Source of the DNA: Burkholderia contaminans
GTDB lineage: Bacteria; Pseudomonadota; Gammaproteobacteria; Burkholderiales; Burkholderiaceae
Reading direction: 5' to 3'
Length of the DNA: 64,000 nt
NCBI RefSeq assembly: GCF_029633825.1
Contig: NZ_CP090644.1
Span: forward strand, 124,001-188,000
Part shown: one piece after another, positions 24,751-32,431 of the stretch
Layout: the number at the start of each line of letters is the position of its first letter
How positions within the stretch are numbered: position 1 is the first letter of the stretch
The notes under the pieces: generated by a model
Seen by the model: the letters and a program-made list of their open reading frames with translations, nothing else
The model's database searches: none
Told to the model about the DNA's origin: nothing
Made by a program: the position numbers and the translations under genes

Positions 24751-26595
24751 ATGGCAAATCGTCCCCAGCAGCTCGCCCAGATGCCGTTGCGCAGCTACAG
24801 CCGCACCGAATTCACGGCGCTGCGCGCGCGCGTGAAAGGCTTGCCGATCGAGACAATCGAGCGACTGTACTTCGACCGTGATGCCGTCGAGCCGGTCGAC
24901 GTCGCTCAGCTGCTGCGCACGATGCGCGACGACTTGGTCGCGGCCGCGCTACGCGACGGCTCGCCAGTATTGCAAGCCCACCTGCAGGCGGCGATCGCGA
25001 AATACGGCGAGCCCCGCCTGACGCCCGTGTCGCTGCAACTGATCGAGCAGGTCGCCGCGCAGTGGGCGGTCGCCGCGCCGCGGGCCGAGCACCCGGTCGG
25101 TCGCTGGTTTCGGCCGCTCGTTGCCGCACGCCTGGAGGGAGAGGGCATCCACACGCTCGGCGAGCTCGTCGCGTTCGTGAACCGCCGCGGTGGGCAGTGG
25201 TGGCGATCGGTGCCGCGCATCGGCGTCGGCCGCGCCCGCGTGCTGGTCGCCCGGTTGCGGCGTCACGCGGCGTCGATCGGCGCGCCCGTTGAGGTCGACG
25301 TCGACGCCGGCGACGCGCTCGCGCCGACGTCGGCGGGCGTCACCGCCGGCGCCGGGCAGCTGGCCCCGCTCGAGCGCCCGGCGCTGCCCGTCGAGCTGTC
25401 CGGCGCGCACGGGGCGAACCGCGCGCCCGTGTTCGCGTATCTCGGCGCGGCGCACGATCTCGATGCGGTGCGGGCCTATCTGCATCGCTACGACGACCGG
25501 CCCGCGACGCAGCGGGTCTACAGGAAGGAGCTCGAGCGCCTCGTGCTGTGGTGCGTGGCGGAACGCGGCGTCGCGCTGTCGTCGATGCGGGTTGAGGATT
25601 GCGAGGCCTACAAGGCGTTTCTCGCCGCGCCGGGCGAACGCTTCACGGGGCCGCCAGTCGCGCGCACGAGCAGCCAGTGGCGGCCGTTCGCGCCGGGTGG
25701 CCTGTCACCGGAAAGCCAGCGCTACGCGGTGCGCGCGATTCGCGCGGCATTCACGTGGCTCGTCGCGGTGCGGTATCTGGCCGGCAACCCTTGGGCGGCC
25801 GTCTCCGATCCCAGCGTCGTCAGGCGGGTGCGCAAGCTGCAGGTCGAGCGAGCACTACCGCTTGACCTCTGGACGCGCGTACGCGAGACGCTGGCCGAAC
25901 GCAGCGAGCTGCAGGGGCCGAGCGGGCCGCGCTGGCGGACAGCACGTGCGCTGTTGCTGCTGATGGGGGATGGTGGCCTGCGGATCGCTGAGGCGGCCGC
26001 GGCGAGGCGTGCGGCGCTTGTCTGGATGCCGGCGGACGACGACACGCCGGCCAGCTGGTTGCTCGAGGTGATCGGCAAGGGCAACAAGCAACGCTTCGTG
26101 CCGATCAGCGACGAGTGCGTCGACGCGCTGCGCGCGCACTGGCGCGATCGCGGCCAGGATCTCGACGCGGCGGCCGCAGCGAAGCCGCCCGGGTTGCCGC
26201 TGGTGGCGCCGTTGGTCATCCCGCCGACGCCGCGAGCCCGCGAGAAATTCGGCGAGCCCGTCGACACTGACGAAGCAGTAGCCGGCGCCGCAGCGCGGGG
26301 CGGCTATTCGGTGCGCGGCGCGCGCGGACTCACGCAATGGGCGATCGCGCAGCTGCTCGCGGTGATGTCGGATCTCACTGAGTCTGAACGGCGCAAGCTG
26401 GCCAGCACGTCGCCCCATGCATTCCGGCACACGGTCGGCACGCAGATGTTGGCCGCCGGCGTCGCGCTCGAGGTCGTGCAGCGCACGCTCGGCCACGCGT
26501 CGCTCGGCACCACGTCGATCTACGTGTCGCCGGAAGAGGCGCGGATGCGCCGCGAGGCGGCGAAGTACCATGCCCGGCTAACACGCGACGGCTGA
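24751..26595 (+). CDS. Large tyrosine recombinase (phage-integrase family, DUF3701-like N-terminus)
   Basis: 614 residues, much longer than typical integrases. The N-terminal ~200 residues carry a DUF3701-like region (PLRSYSRTEFTALRARVKGLP) and a helix-hairpin-helix-like segment (GIHTLGELVAFVNRRGG and VPRIGVGRARVLVARLRRH). A SAM-like core-binding domain spans ~235-370. Catalytic residues are R411 (GGLRIAEA), H556-R559 (HAFRH), H582 (LGHAS) and Y591 (IYVSPEE). It cuts and rejoins DNA through a Tyr-DNA link, for element integration or multimer resolution. It ends the 19.4-26.6 kb run. A damaged copy lies at 34.9-36.2 kb. Confidence 0.9.
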   Translation: MANRPQQLAQMPLRSYSRTEFTALRARVKGLPIETIERLYFDRDAVEPVDVAQLLRTMRDDLVAAALRDGSPVLQAHLQAAIAKYGEPRLTPVSLQLIEQVAAQWAVAAPRAEHPVGRWFRPLVAARLEGEGIHTLGELVAFVNRRGGQWWRSVPRIGVGRARVLVARLRRHAASIGAPVEVDVDAGDALAPTSAGVTAGAGQLAPLERPALPVELSGAHGANRAPVFAYLGAAHDLDAVRAYLHRYDDRPATQRVYRKELERLVLWCVAERGVALSSMRVEDCEAYKAFLAAPGERFTGPPVARTSSQWRPFAPGGLSPESQRYAVRAIRAAFTWLVAVRYLAGNPWAAVSDPSVVRRVRKLQVERALPLDLWTRVRETLAERSELQGPSGPRWRTARALLLLMGDGGLRIAEAAAARRAALVWMPADDDTPASWLLEVIGKGNKQRFVPISDECVDALRAHWRDRGQDLDAAAAAKPPGLPLVAPLVIPPTPRAREKFGEPVDTDEAVAGAAARGGYSVRGARGLTQWAIAQLLAVMSDLTESERRKLASTSPHAFRHTVGTQMLAAGVALEVVQRTLGHASLGTTSIYVSPEEARMRREAAKYHARLTRDG

Positions 26596-26610
26596 GTGCG
26601 TCTCCCGATC

Positions 26611-27042
26611 TTATGAAAAGAACGCGAGCAGTCGTTGCAGCAACGGTATGCGTGCCGTCCACCAGTCCGTCCGGGAAGGCGGCATGGCAATGAAGCGCAA
26701 CGGAGACGACTTCGACTGGTCGTAGTAGAAAATGTTGTCGTCGCTGTACCGCAGTTCCGTGGGTGCTGCATCGTTGAGCGTGCGCACCGCAAAATAACGC
26801 TCCGCCAGCACGTCTCCTGCCGGACCCATCACCCGGAGTCGAATTTCGTCACCATCGGCAAAAGAGCGGGGCACCCGACATAGCTCGATCTTGTACTTCT
26901 TGCCACCGAACTCTTTCGTTCCCCCGTTAAGATCCTGCGTATAGCTCTCGCAATCTTCGTATGGCTTCCGTAACGCAAGAGCCGGAATCGCCAGTACCAA
27001 GACAAGCGCGATCGCGATTACATGTTTTCTGGTGACCTGCAT
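26611..27042 (-). CDS. Secreted hypothetical protein, candidate immunity protein (paralogue 2)
   Basis: 143 residues with a signal peptide (VIAIALVLVLAIPALA). The mature part, DCESYTQDLNGGTKEFGGKKYKIELC then RYSDDNIFYYDQS and MPPSRTDWWTARIPLLQR, matches the periplasmic half of the gene upstream (DC...NGG.K...G..Y...C and SISLPPTLIDWVAARIP). Two paralogues after a DUF6402 protein fit a duplicated immunity gene for a periplasm-acting effector. Function inferred. Confidence 0.65.
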   Translation of the reverse strand: MQVTRKHVIAIALVLVLAIPALALRKPYEDCESYTQDLNGGTKEFGGKKYKIELCRVPRSFADGDEIRLRVMGPAGDVLAERYFAVRTLNDAAPTELRYSDDNIFYYDQSKSSPLRFIAMPPSRTDWWTARIPLLQRLLAFFS

Positions 27043-27111
27043 ATTTCGCCGAGGCTGATTTTTGTGGGATTGGACGGCGGAGCCGTTTGATGGCTGTACG
27101 GGCGGCTACTC

Positions 27112-27768
27112 TCAGCGAAGCCAAATCGGAATTCTTGCGGCAACCCAGTCGATCAAGGTGGGCGGCAGCGAGATCGAACGCATGCTGTCGTACTGATCGG
27201 ACGCGTCGAAGTAAATCAATTTGCCATCGCGGATCTTGATCGAGTCTTCACCCGGCCGGCCGTCCCAAAAAACGAAAAATAAGCGCGTGGCGAGCGTCGA
27301 GCCATTCGCATCGGTGATGACGAGTTTGACCTGCTCGTTCTGATCTGCAAAAAATCCATGACTGCGCGCACCACTTCCGCAGATGTTGACGATGTAGGTC
27401 GTGCCGTCGACCTGTTTGATTCCACCATTCATCTTGGCGTTGTAGTTGAAGCGCTGACAATCGGTGTCGTCTGTCGTGACCCCGCCTAAACTGATGAGCG
27501 CGAGGCAGGCCAATAAGCCAAGTGTCACGATCGCCAGTCCCGCGCGCTTCGCTCGGCCGAAATGGGCGATATTTCGAAGAAGCCAGTAGAAGTAGGCTGC
27601 AAAGATGACCGCGGTGACGATGAAGATCGCGGTCTTGCCGTTCTTGAGCGCGAAAATCGCGATCGCGTTCGTGGCGCCAGGCGGCAGGAACGGCCACACG
27701 ATGGCGGCAACCAAGGCCACGGCCCCGACTACCAAGATCGCTCTGAGGATGAGGCGGATCATCTTCAT
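27112..27768 (-). CDS. Membrane-anchored candidate immunity protein (paralogue 1)
   Basis: 218 residues from the ATG that overlaps the DUF6402 stop as ATGA. Three transmembrane helices fill residues 4-100 (LILRAILVVGAVALVAAIVW, AIFIVTAVIFAAYFYWLL, LAIVTLGLLACLALISLGG). A ~115-residue outer domain with a Cys pair (TDCQRF, VNICGSG) follows. That domain is paralogous to the secreted protein encoded next. Translational coupling to the putative effector supports an effector-immunity pair. Confidence 0.65.
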   Translation of the reverse strand: MKMIRLILRAILVVGAVALVAAIVWPFLPPGATNAIAIFALKNGKTAIFIVTAVIFAAYFYWLLRNIAHFGRAKRAGLAIVTLGLLACLALISLGGVTTDDTDCQRFNYNAKMNGGIKQVDGTTYIVNICGSGARSHGFFADQNEQVKLVITDANGSTLATRLFFVFWDGRPGEDSIKIRDGKLIYFDASDQYDSMRSISLPPTLIDWVAARIPIWLR

Positions 27769-29021
27769 TGTTCCGCCGGGATGGGTCTGCATACGGTATC
27801 AAGTTTCAAAACAATCGGGTTGTCCAGTTTCACGAGTTTGGGTCTACTGTAAACCATAAAGTCACCGCCACGATTGTGTGCCGCTCTCCACTCGCGATAT
27901 GTCTTGTTGTGCACTGGCCAGTACACATCCTTCGCCATAAATTTCCGAAAGAGACTTGTCCGTTTGTCGATCGGTTTGTTGACCTCTTCGCCTTCAGGAA
28001 GATAGTGCCACTTTTCGATGGTTGAATTTCCGACATTCAAGTTGCTGCTCTTGAAGAAATCGTTGGCTGCAGCGACGTACGACAGCACCATTCCGTTCTT
28101 GTTCCAGTGGCCAAGATACTGGCTCTTGGAAGGCGAATCATCGTTAAATGAATAGCTATCCTTGATGTAGACATAGATGTGGGTAATCTGTGCAACCGGT
28201 TCGAGACAGAATATTTTGTTCTTGCCTTCGTACTTGTAGTAACGCTCGCCGGTAACGGTCGCCTTCCCAACAGCAGCGTAGAAGTTGAAGTTTGCCAGTG
28301 CGCCGGTTAGATCGGTCAACGCCGTACCGTCGAGTGTGTCGACGGATGATACTGACTGGTACTGAAATCTCCAGGCGACATGAAACTGAAGCAGATCCGT
28401 CAGAAACGGCGTAGTGTCGATCACGATACCTGCCGCGTTCATTTGTCCGGCCGCGAAACTCTTCTCGATCACGGGCGTCAGCGTATTCCTCGCCGATGTA
28501 GCAGCATTCGGAGTGTAAATCGCTTGTCGGACGAGTTGATTGAAACGCTCAAGTGCTCCGCGAAACCGCAACGCCCATTCCAGAGAGACTGTCCTGTCGT
28601 CGATCGGCTGCACCGAGTTGAGCTGGTCGTTATAGGCGTGCTTAGGGCTTGCAAACCACTCTCGCGCAAGCTTGGCCGAGATCGGCCAGCCCATCTTGTC
28701 CATCGCTTTGGGAATGTCCTGCAGATCGAACTCAGGCAGCTTGTTCGCTTGCTCGGCGTCTTGGGGCTTATCACTCGGTTGTGGCTTGGCGGGCGGCTTG
28801 GCCGGTGCTGGAGCAGGCGGCTTCTGTGGCGCGAGAGGAGCGGCTGCCTTCGATGGTGGCGGTGACGGCGGCTCGTTCGGCGCAAGTCTATCGAACGAGA
28901 TTTTTTGCTGCGTGTCGATGGGAACGCATCCGACCACGCCAGAGTAACATTTCCACCGTTTGCTGGAATATAGAACTCCGGACTCCAGTTGGTAATACGG
29001 GACTTTCTTGACGTCTGGCAT
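27765..29021 (-). CDS. DUF6402-family protein, candidate type VI secretion effector
   Basis: 418 residues without signal peptide. The N-terminal ~60 residues are followed by a Pro/Ala/Lys linker (PPPSKAAAPLAPQKPPAPAP). The C-terminal ~300 carry the family pattern I know as DUF6402 (WPISAKLAREWFASP, ANFNFYAAVGKATVTGERYYKYEG, ITHIYVYIKDSYSFND, SQYLGHWNKNG). Such proteins often sit beside type VI secretion genes and small immunity-like genes; no secretion genes are in this window. The activity is unknown. Two paralogous candidate immunity genes follow. Confidence 0.65.
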   Translation of the reverse strand: MPDVKKVPYYQLESGVLYSSKRWKCYSGVVGCVPIDTQQKISFDRLAPNEPPSPPPSKAAAPLAPQKPPAPAPAKPPAKPQPSDKPQDAEQANKLPEFDLQDIPKAMDKMGWPISAKLAREWFASPKHAYNDQLNSVQPIDDRTVSLEWALRFRGALERFNQLVRQAIYTPNAATSARNTLTPVIEKSFAAGQMNAAGIVIDTTPFLTDLLQFHVAWRFQYQSVSSVDTLDGTALTDLTGALANFNFYAAVGKATVTGERYYKYEGKNKIFCLEPVAQITHIYVYIKDSYSFNDDSPSKSQYLGHWNKNGMVLSYVAAANDFFKSSNLNVGNSTIEKWHYLPEGEEVNKPIDKRTSLFRKFMAKDVYWPVHNKTYREWRAAHNRGGDFMVYSRPKLVKLDNPIVLKLDTVCRPIPAEQ

Positions 29022-29108
29022 AGGGCCTTGAATAACGACTTTTCAAACGAACGGGTATCAGATTAATCGATTCATCGGAAAATCGATCAGAGACAATGAA
29101 AACAACTG

Positions 29109-29447
29109 TTAGATCAGGTCGCGATTGCGCAAGATGAAAAGGTAGGGGCAATCCGCCGGCGGCACGATCGACACGGAAGGCTTGCTCGCCAGGCGAGCCA
29201 ACATTGCGCTTTCGAGTTCGGCCGCCTGGTTGTCCAACCACCCTGGCTGCCACGTTCGGGCCCACGCGAGCCAAGCCGCTGGCGAAAGGCTGGCGGCCGC
29301 GGTCGGCTTCGATGGCACGTAAACCGCGTCTCGCCACGAGAGGCCCGACCGGAACCGCACGCCAGTGACTCGAAGATGCTTGCGTGTACAAACGACGATG
29401 AACGCGCGGTGCGGCCGCTCGTCATACAGCACATCCGGCTCATGCAC
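29109..29447 (-). CDS. Hypothetical protein
   Basis: 112 residues from a GTG at 29447. The frame is open upstream to a TAG at 29517-29519, so the true start may be earlier (the upstream part reads LEFEWTGPVSAAPARG and looks protein-like). Content: VLYDERPHRAFIVVCTRKHLRV, then SWRDAVYVPS. The C-terminus PPADCPYLFILRNRDLI ends 87 bp before the DUF6402 start. Not recognised; probably in the same operon as the genes at 29.5-30.8 kb and the DUF6402 cassette. Confidence 0.55.
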   Translation of the reverse strand: MHEPDVLYDERPHRAFIVVCTRKHLRVTGVRFRSGLSWRDAVYVPSKPTAAASLSPAAWLAWARTWQPGWLDNQAAELESAMLARLASKPSVSIVPPADCPYLFILRNRDLI

Positions 29448-29516
29448 ACCTCTCGCCGGCGCAGCGGAAACCGGTCCAGTCCATTCGAATTCCAGGGTAG
29501 CGCCGGTTCGCTCGGC

Positions 29517-29657
29517 CTAGTCGCGGTTGTAGAGGCCACCATCAATGTAGGCGTTCATGCCTGCGTCACCGAGGATCGGTCCGCCGATAAACGACCCGGA
29601 TTCGACGATGGCGCGCGCAATGTACGGCGCTGTTTCGTGCGTCAATTTGATCGGCAT
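29517..29657 (-). CDS. Small protein, 46 residues
   Basis: ATG 29657 to TAG 29517. It reads MPIKLTHETAPYIARAIVES followed by SFIGGPILGDAGMNAYIDGG and LYNRD, a Gly-rich sequence with a plausible composition. It lies 51 bp after the 359-residue gene and just ahead of the 112-residue gene, in the same direction. No family recognised, and the ribosome site is weak. Confidence 0.45.
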   Translation of the reverse strand: MPIKLTHETAPYIARAIVESGSFIGGPILGDAGMNAYIDGGLYNRD

Positions 29658-29708
29658 AGCTCGACACTGTGTTAGAAAAGTGGCCGGCCATGCCGGCTTG
29701 GTTGTACG

Positions 29709-30788
29709 TCACCGGATCCCCGCTGCCTTACGCTCGAGCGGCGAGAATTTGCGTAGCGACGCGTAGGGATCGACGAGCCGTCGCGGCGCACGAAGCAGCT
29801 TGACGCCTGGTGTTAGCAAGCCGCCGAAACCCAAGCCGGCGACGACTCCGGCCGCGATGCGCAGATTCGACCAGTCTGCCGGCATGATGCAGATCAACAT
29901 GATCGCGATGATGCTGACGCCGAACATTACCTTCAGAAAGAACCATGGTGCGGAGAGCGCGTCGATGTCGAGGATCGAGCACGGAATCTCTTCCGATTCG
30001 TATTCCTCTTTCTCGCGGACCAACTCCAAGTCGAGCGGTGCCGGCCGACTGGAGACCGGATTGACCAGGCGTTCGGTAAGCGCTGCAGTGACTACGTCGA
30101 CCGCAGGGAACTCGTGCGGCCACCGATGATGTTCCGCCACACCGTAGGCCCGCAGGATCGGCAGCGCCCAGGCAGGATGGTTGATCGGTGCTAGCAGTTG
30201 GCCGTCTAGCACGGCCCAATACATGGTCTGATGCGCGTGCTTCGCCGCGTAGGTCGCGAGGCGATCGGCGGCCGGGTAATCGTACGGCGCAACGTGCGCC
30301 GGGATCCATTGCGCACCCATATCGCGGAAGAATCCCACGCGATTCTTGCCCTCGTGCGCCAGAAATAGACCGAGCGGTTTGATCCAGATGAACTCGGCTC
30401 GATCGTAGCCTTCTGCCGTCGCGCGAGCCGGGTCTTGCAACCTGGCCAGCAGAGCCGGTCGCTCGTTCTCAGGGACAGAGGAGGTAGTCCATCGCCAGCT
30501 CGCGCCGATCGTCTGCGAAACAGGCGCAAGCGCGCTAAACGAATCGCCGCACGGTTCGAGATTGCTGAACGGAAAGACGGTTCTGAAAAAAGAAGCTCCG
30601 ATCCGTGGGCCGTAGGCACCGTCGTGGAACGGTTCAATGAGACGCCGACCGGCCGCACTGCGGCATGCGAGCTCGTCGACTTCGTATTTTGCGTCGACGA
30701 GCAGCCTGATCTCGTCGCGCAGCTTCGAGGAAATGTTGTCCACGACGGCTTCGAGTGAGGTGGTAGTTGCGCTCATCGCTTGTTCCAT
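29709..30788 (-). CDS. Hypothetical membrane protein with a ParB/Srx-like stretch
   Basis: 359 residues. The central part (FIWIKPLGLFLAHEGKNRVG then FFRDMGAQWIPAHVAPYDYP) recalls the ParB/sulfiredoxin fold, where E-G-K-N-R-V replaces the usual D-G-x-H-R. Two transmembrane helices lie near residues 280-325 (FFLKVMFGVSIIAIMLICIM and IAAGVVAGLGFGGLLTPG). It heads the minus-strand operon that continues through the DUF6402 effector candidate. A start at 30776 is equally possible. Function unknown. Confidence 0.6.
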   Translation of the reverse strand: MEQAMSATTTSLEAVVDNISSKLRDEIRLLVDAKYEVDELACRSAAGRRLIEPFHDGAYGPRIGASFFRTVFPFSNLEPCGDSFSALAPVSQTIGASWRWTTSSVPENERPALLARLQDPARATAEGYDRAEFIWIKPLGLFLAHEGKNRVGFFRDMGAQWIPAHVAPYDYPAADRLATYAAKHAHQTMYWAVLDGQLLAPINHPAWALPILRAYGVAEHHRWPHEFPAVDVVTAALTERLVNPVSSRPAPLDLELVREKEEYESEEIPCSILDIDALSAPWFFLKVMFGVSIIAIMLICIMPADWSNLRIAAGVVAGLGFGGLLTPGVKLLRAPRRLVDPYASLRKFSPLERKAAGIR

Positions 30789-30963
30789 TTTCTAGTCGCT
30801 CTCAATCGACTGACTGGTTATCGTGTGTGCGTCGTGCCGGCGTACCTTTGGACGCGAAAAACGTAACCGACGGTATTTGTGATTATGCCGGAATCGTGTT
30901 GACGGGACCGAGTTTGCCGACTAGGCTACTCGTTCGTTGTTTAACTGATTCTCTTCCATCTCC

Positions 30964-31266
30964 ATGGCAACTTATCTTGAATTGAAAGCGCAGGCTGATG
31001 CGTTGGCACAGCAAGCAGAAGAAGCACGTCTCGCAGAGCTCGACAGTGTCATTGCAGCGATGCGCGAACAGATCGCAGAGTACGGCATCACGCCCGAGCA
31101 GCTGTTTGGGCGCCGACGTGCTGCAGCGTCTGGGGAGCGAGCTCCCGTGGCACCCAAGTATCAGGATCCGAAGACAGGAGCCACCTGGAGCGGGCGGGGC
31201 AAGGCACCGCAGTGGATTGCAAACGCGAAGAATCGCGATCGCTTTCTGATTCCCGCTGCAGAGTAA
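30964..31266 (+). CDS. H-NS-family nucleoid protein
   Basis: 100 residues, the length typical of Burkholderia H-NS/BvgR-like proteins. An N-terminal coiled-coil (LELKAQADALAQQAEEARLAELDSVI) gives oligomerisation. The C-terminal DNA-binding motif YQDPKTGATWSGRGKAPQWI carries the TWSGRGKxPxW core that inserts into AT-rich minor grooves. Plasmid copies often silence acquired genes and lower the cost of carriage. Divergent from the membrane-protein gene, 175 bp away, with no other gene in that gap. Confidence 0.92.
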   Translation: MATYLELKAQADALAQQAEEARLAELDSVIAAMREQIAEYGITPEQLFGRRRAAASGERAPVAPKYQDPKTGATWSGRGKAPQWIANAKNRDRFLIPAAE

Positions 31267-31305
31267 AAGAGCGCTTTCGCGGCAAAGCCCGCGAATTCCG
31301 CTTCC

Positions 31306-31379
31306 GCGGGTGTAGCTCAATGGTAGAGCTGAAGCCTTCCAAGCTTACGACGAGGGTTCGATTCCCTTCACCCGCTCCA
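31306..31379 (+). tRNA. tRNA-Gly (anticodon TCC)
   Basis: A 74-base cloverleaf. Acceptor GCGGGTG pairs with CACCCGC; D-stem GCTC/GAGC; anticodon loop CTTCCAA with anticodon TCC; T-arm AGGG-TTCGATT-CCCT; encoded CCA at 31377-31379. The outermost anticodon-stem pair is a G-A mismatch, so the tRNA may be slightly weakened. It follows the H-NS-like gene by 39 bp in the same direction and may be part of that transcript. Confidence 0.9.
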
Positions 31380-31429
31380 CATTTCCGATTGAAAAAAATG
31401 CCCTCAAGCGTCGAGGGCAGGTTTGCAAC

Positions 31430-31553
31430 TTATCCTTCGGTATCCTCGCCGAAAGCTCCGACTAAGCGGAGCACCCAGAACCAGTATTCCCGTGGATCCA
31501 CGTCGGTGAGGCCGAAATTCGGCCAGTCGCTGCGGGGGTAGGTGGGATGTTGG
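31430..31553 (-). pseudogene. 3' half of a small gene split by the IS21-family element
   Basis: Codons after the insertion read HPTYPRSDWPNFGLTDVDPR then EYWFWVLRLVGAFGEDTEG and stop at 31430. Bases 31549-31553 (GTTGG) are the left copy of the target duplication. Joined to 34163-34298 the frame is continuous. Confidence 0.8.
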
Positions 31554-31638
31554 TGTCGCGGGGCGGCGTAAAGGAGCCGGGGATGGGCGGCGTAATGGCG
31601 CCAGCAGAACCGGGGGTAAAACGCGGATTCGAACGGTT

Positions 31639-32427
31639 TCAAGGTTGCGGTTTTTTGCCGTTTTTGGCAACTGCATTTTGAGGGGGATCTGGCATCGGTT
31701 TCGGGGTGCGGTAACTGTCGCCCTCGAGGACGAGCCGGTAGGCGCCGTGGCGTAGTCGGTCGAGTGTGGCGGTGCCGAGGATGCGGTTGTCGGGGAACGC
31801 GGCGCCCCATTCACCGAAGTCGAGATTCGACGTCAGGATGGTCGCCGCGTGCTCGTAGCGGGCCGCGACGAGATCGTGGAAGTCCTCGTCCTGCGGGGTA
31901 CGTAGCGGTTTGAGCGCGAAGTCATCGACGATCAGCAGCGGCACCCGGGCGTACTGCTGGAACTTGCGGTCATAGGCGCCGGTGGCGCGCGCGGCGTTCA
32001 ATCGCTTGAGCAGCTCGGTCTGCGAGATGAACAGCACATCGCGGCCTTGGCGGGCGGCGCAGTGGCCCAGCGCCTGGGCCAAGTGGCTTTTGCCGGTGCC
32101 GGTTGGACCGGCGATCAGGATCGCGACCTTCTCGTCGAGATACCGGCCTGTCGCGAGATCATGAACGTGTGAGCGGTTCAACGTAGGCAGCCGGTCGAAG
32201 TCGAACGTCTCGAGCGTCTTGCCCATCGCGAAGCCGGCGCGCAGCAGACGGGTGCCGAGCTTCTTGTGTTCGCGACGGGCAACCTCGTCGTGCAGCAGCA
32301 TGGCAAGGAACTCGGTATAGGCGAGCTGCCCGTCGATCGCCTGACGGTTGCGCTGCTCAAGCGAGTCGAGGATGCCGGACAGGCGCAGCTGTTTGAGGAT
32401 GGAATTCAATTCGGGACTCGGGTTCAT
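31639..32427 (-). CDS. istB: IstB-type ATPase helper of IS21 transposition
   Basis: 262 residues. AAA+ ATPase: Walker A GPTGTGKS near 108-115, Walker B LLIVDDFALKPL, sensor LTSNLDF. It stimulates IstA and selects the target, as a DnaC-like clamp. It begins 4 bp after the istA stop. The frame is intact, with a longer basic tail (KNGKKPQP). Confidence 0.93.
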   Translation of the reverse strand: MNPSPELNSILKQLRLSGILDSLEQRNRQAIDGQLAYTEFLAMLLHDEVARREHKKLGTRLLRAGFAMGKTLETFDFDRLPTLNRSHVHDLATGRYLDEKVAILIAGPTGTGKSHLAQALGHCAARQGRDVLFISQTELLKRLNAARATGAYDRKFQQYARVPLLIVDDFALKPLRTPQDEDFHDLVAARYEHAATILTSNLDFGEWGAAFPDNRILGTATLDRLRHGAYRLVLEGDSYRTPKPMPDPPQNAVAKNGKKPQP

Positions 32428-32431
32428 GGTG

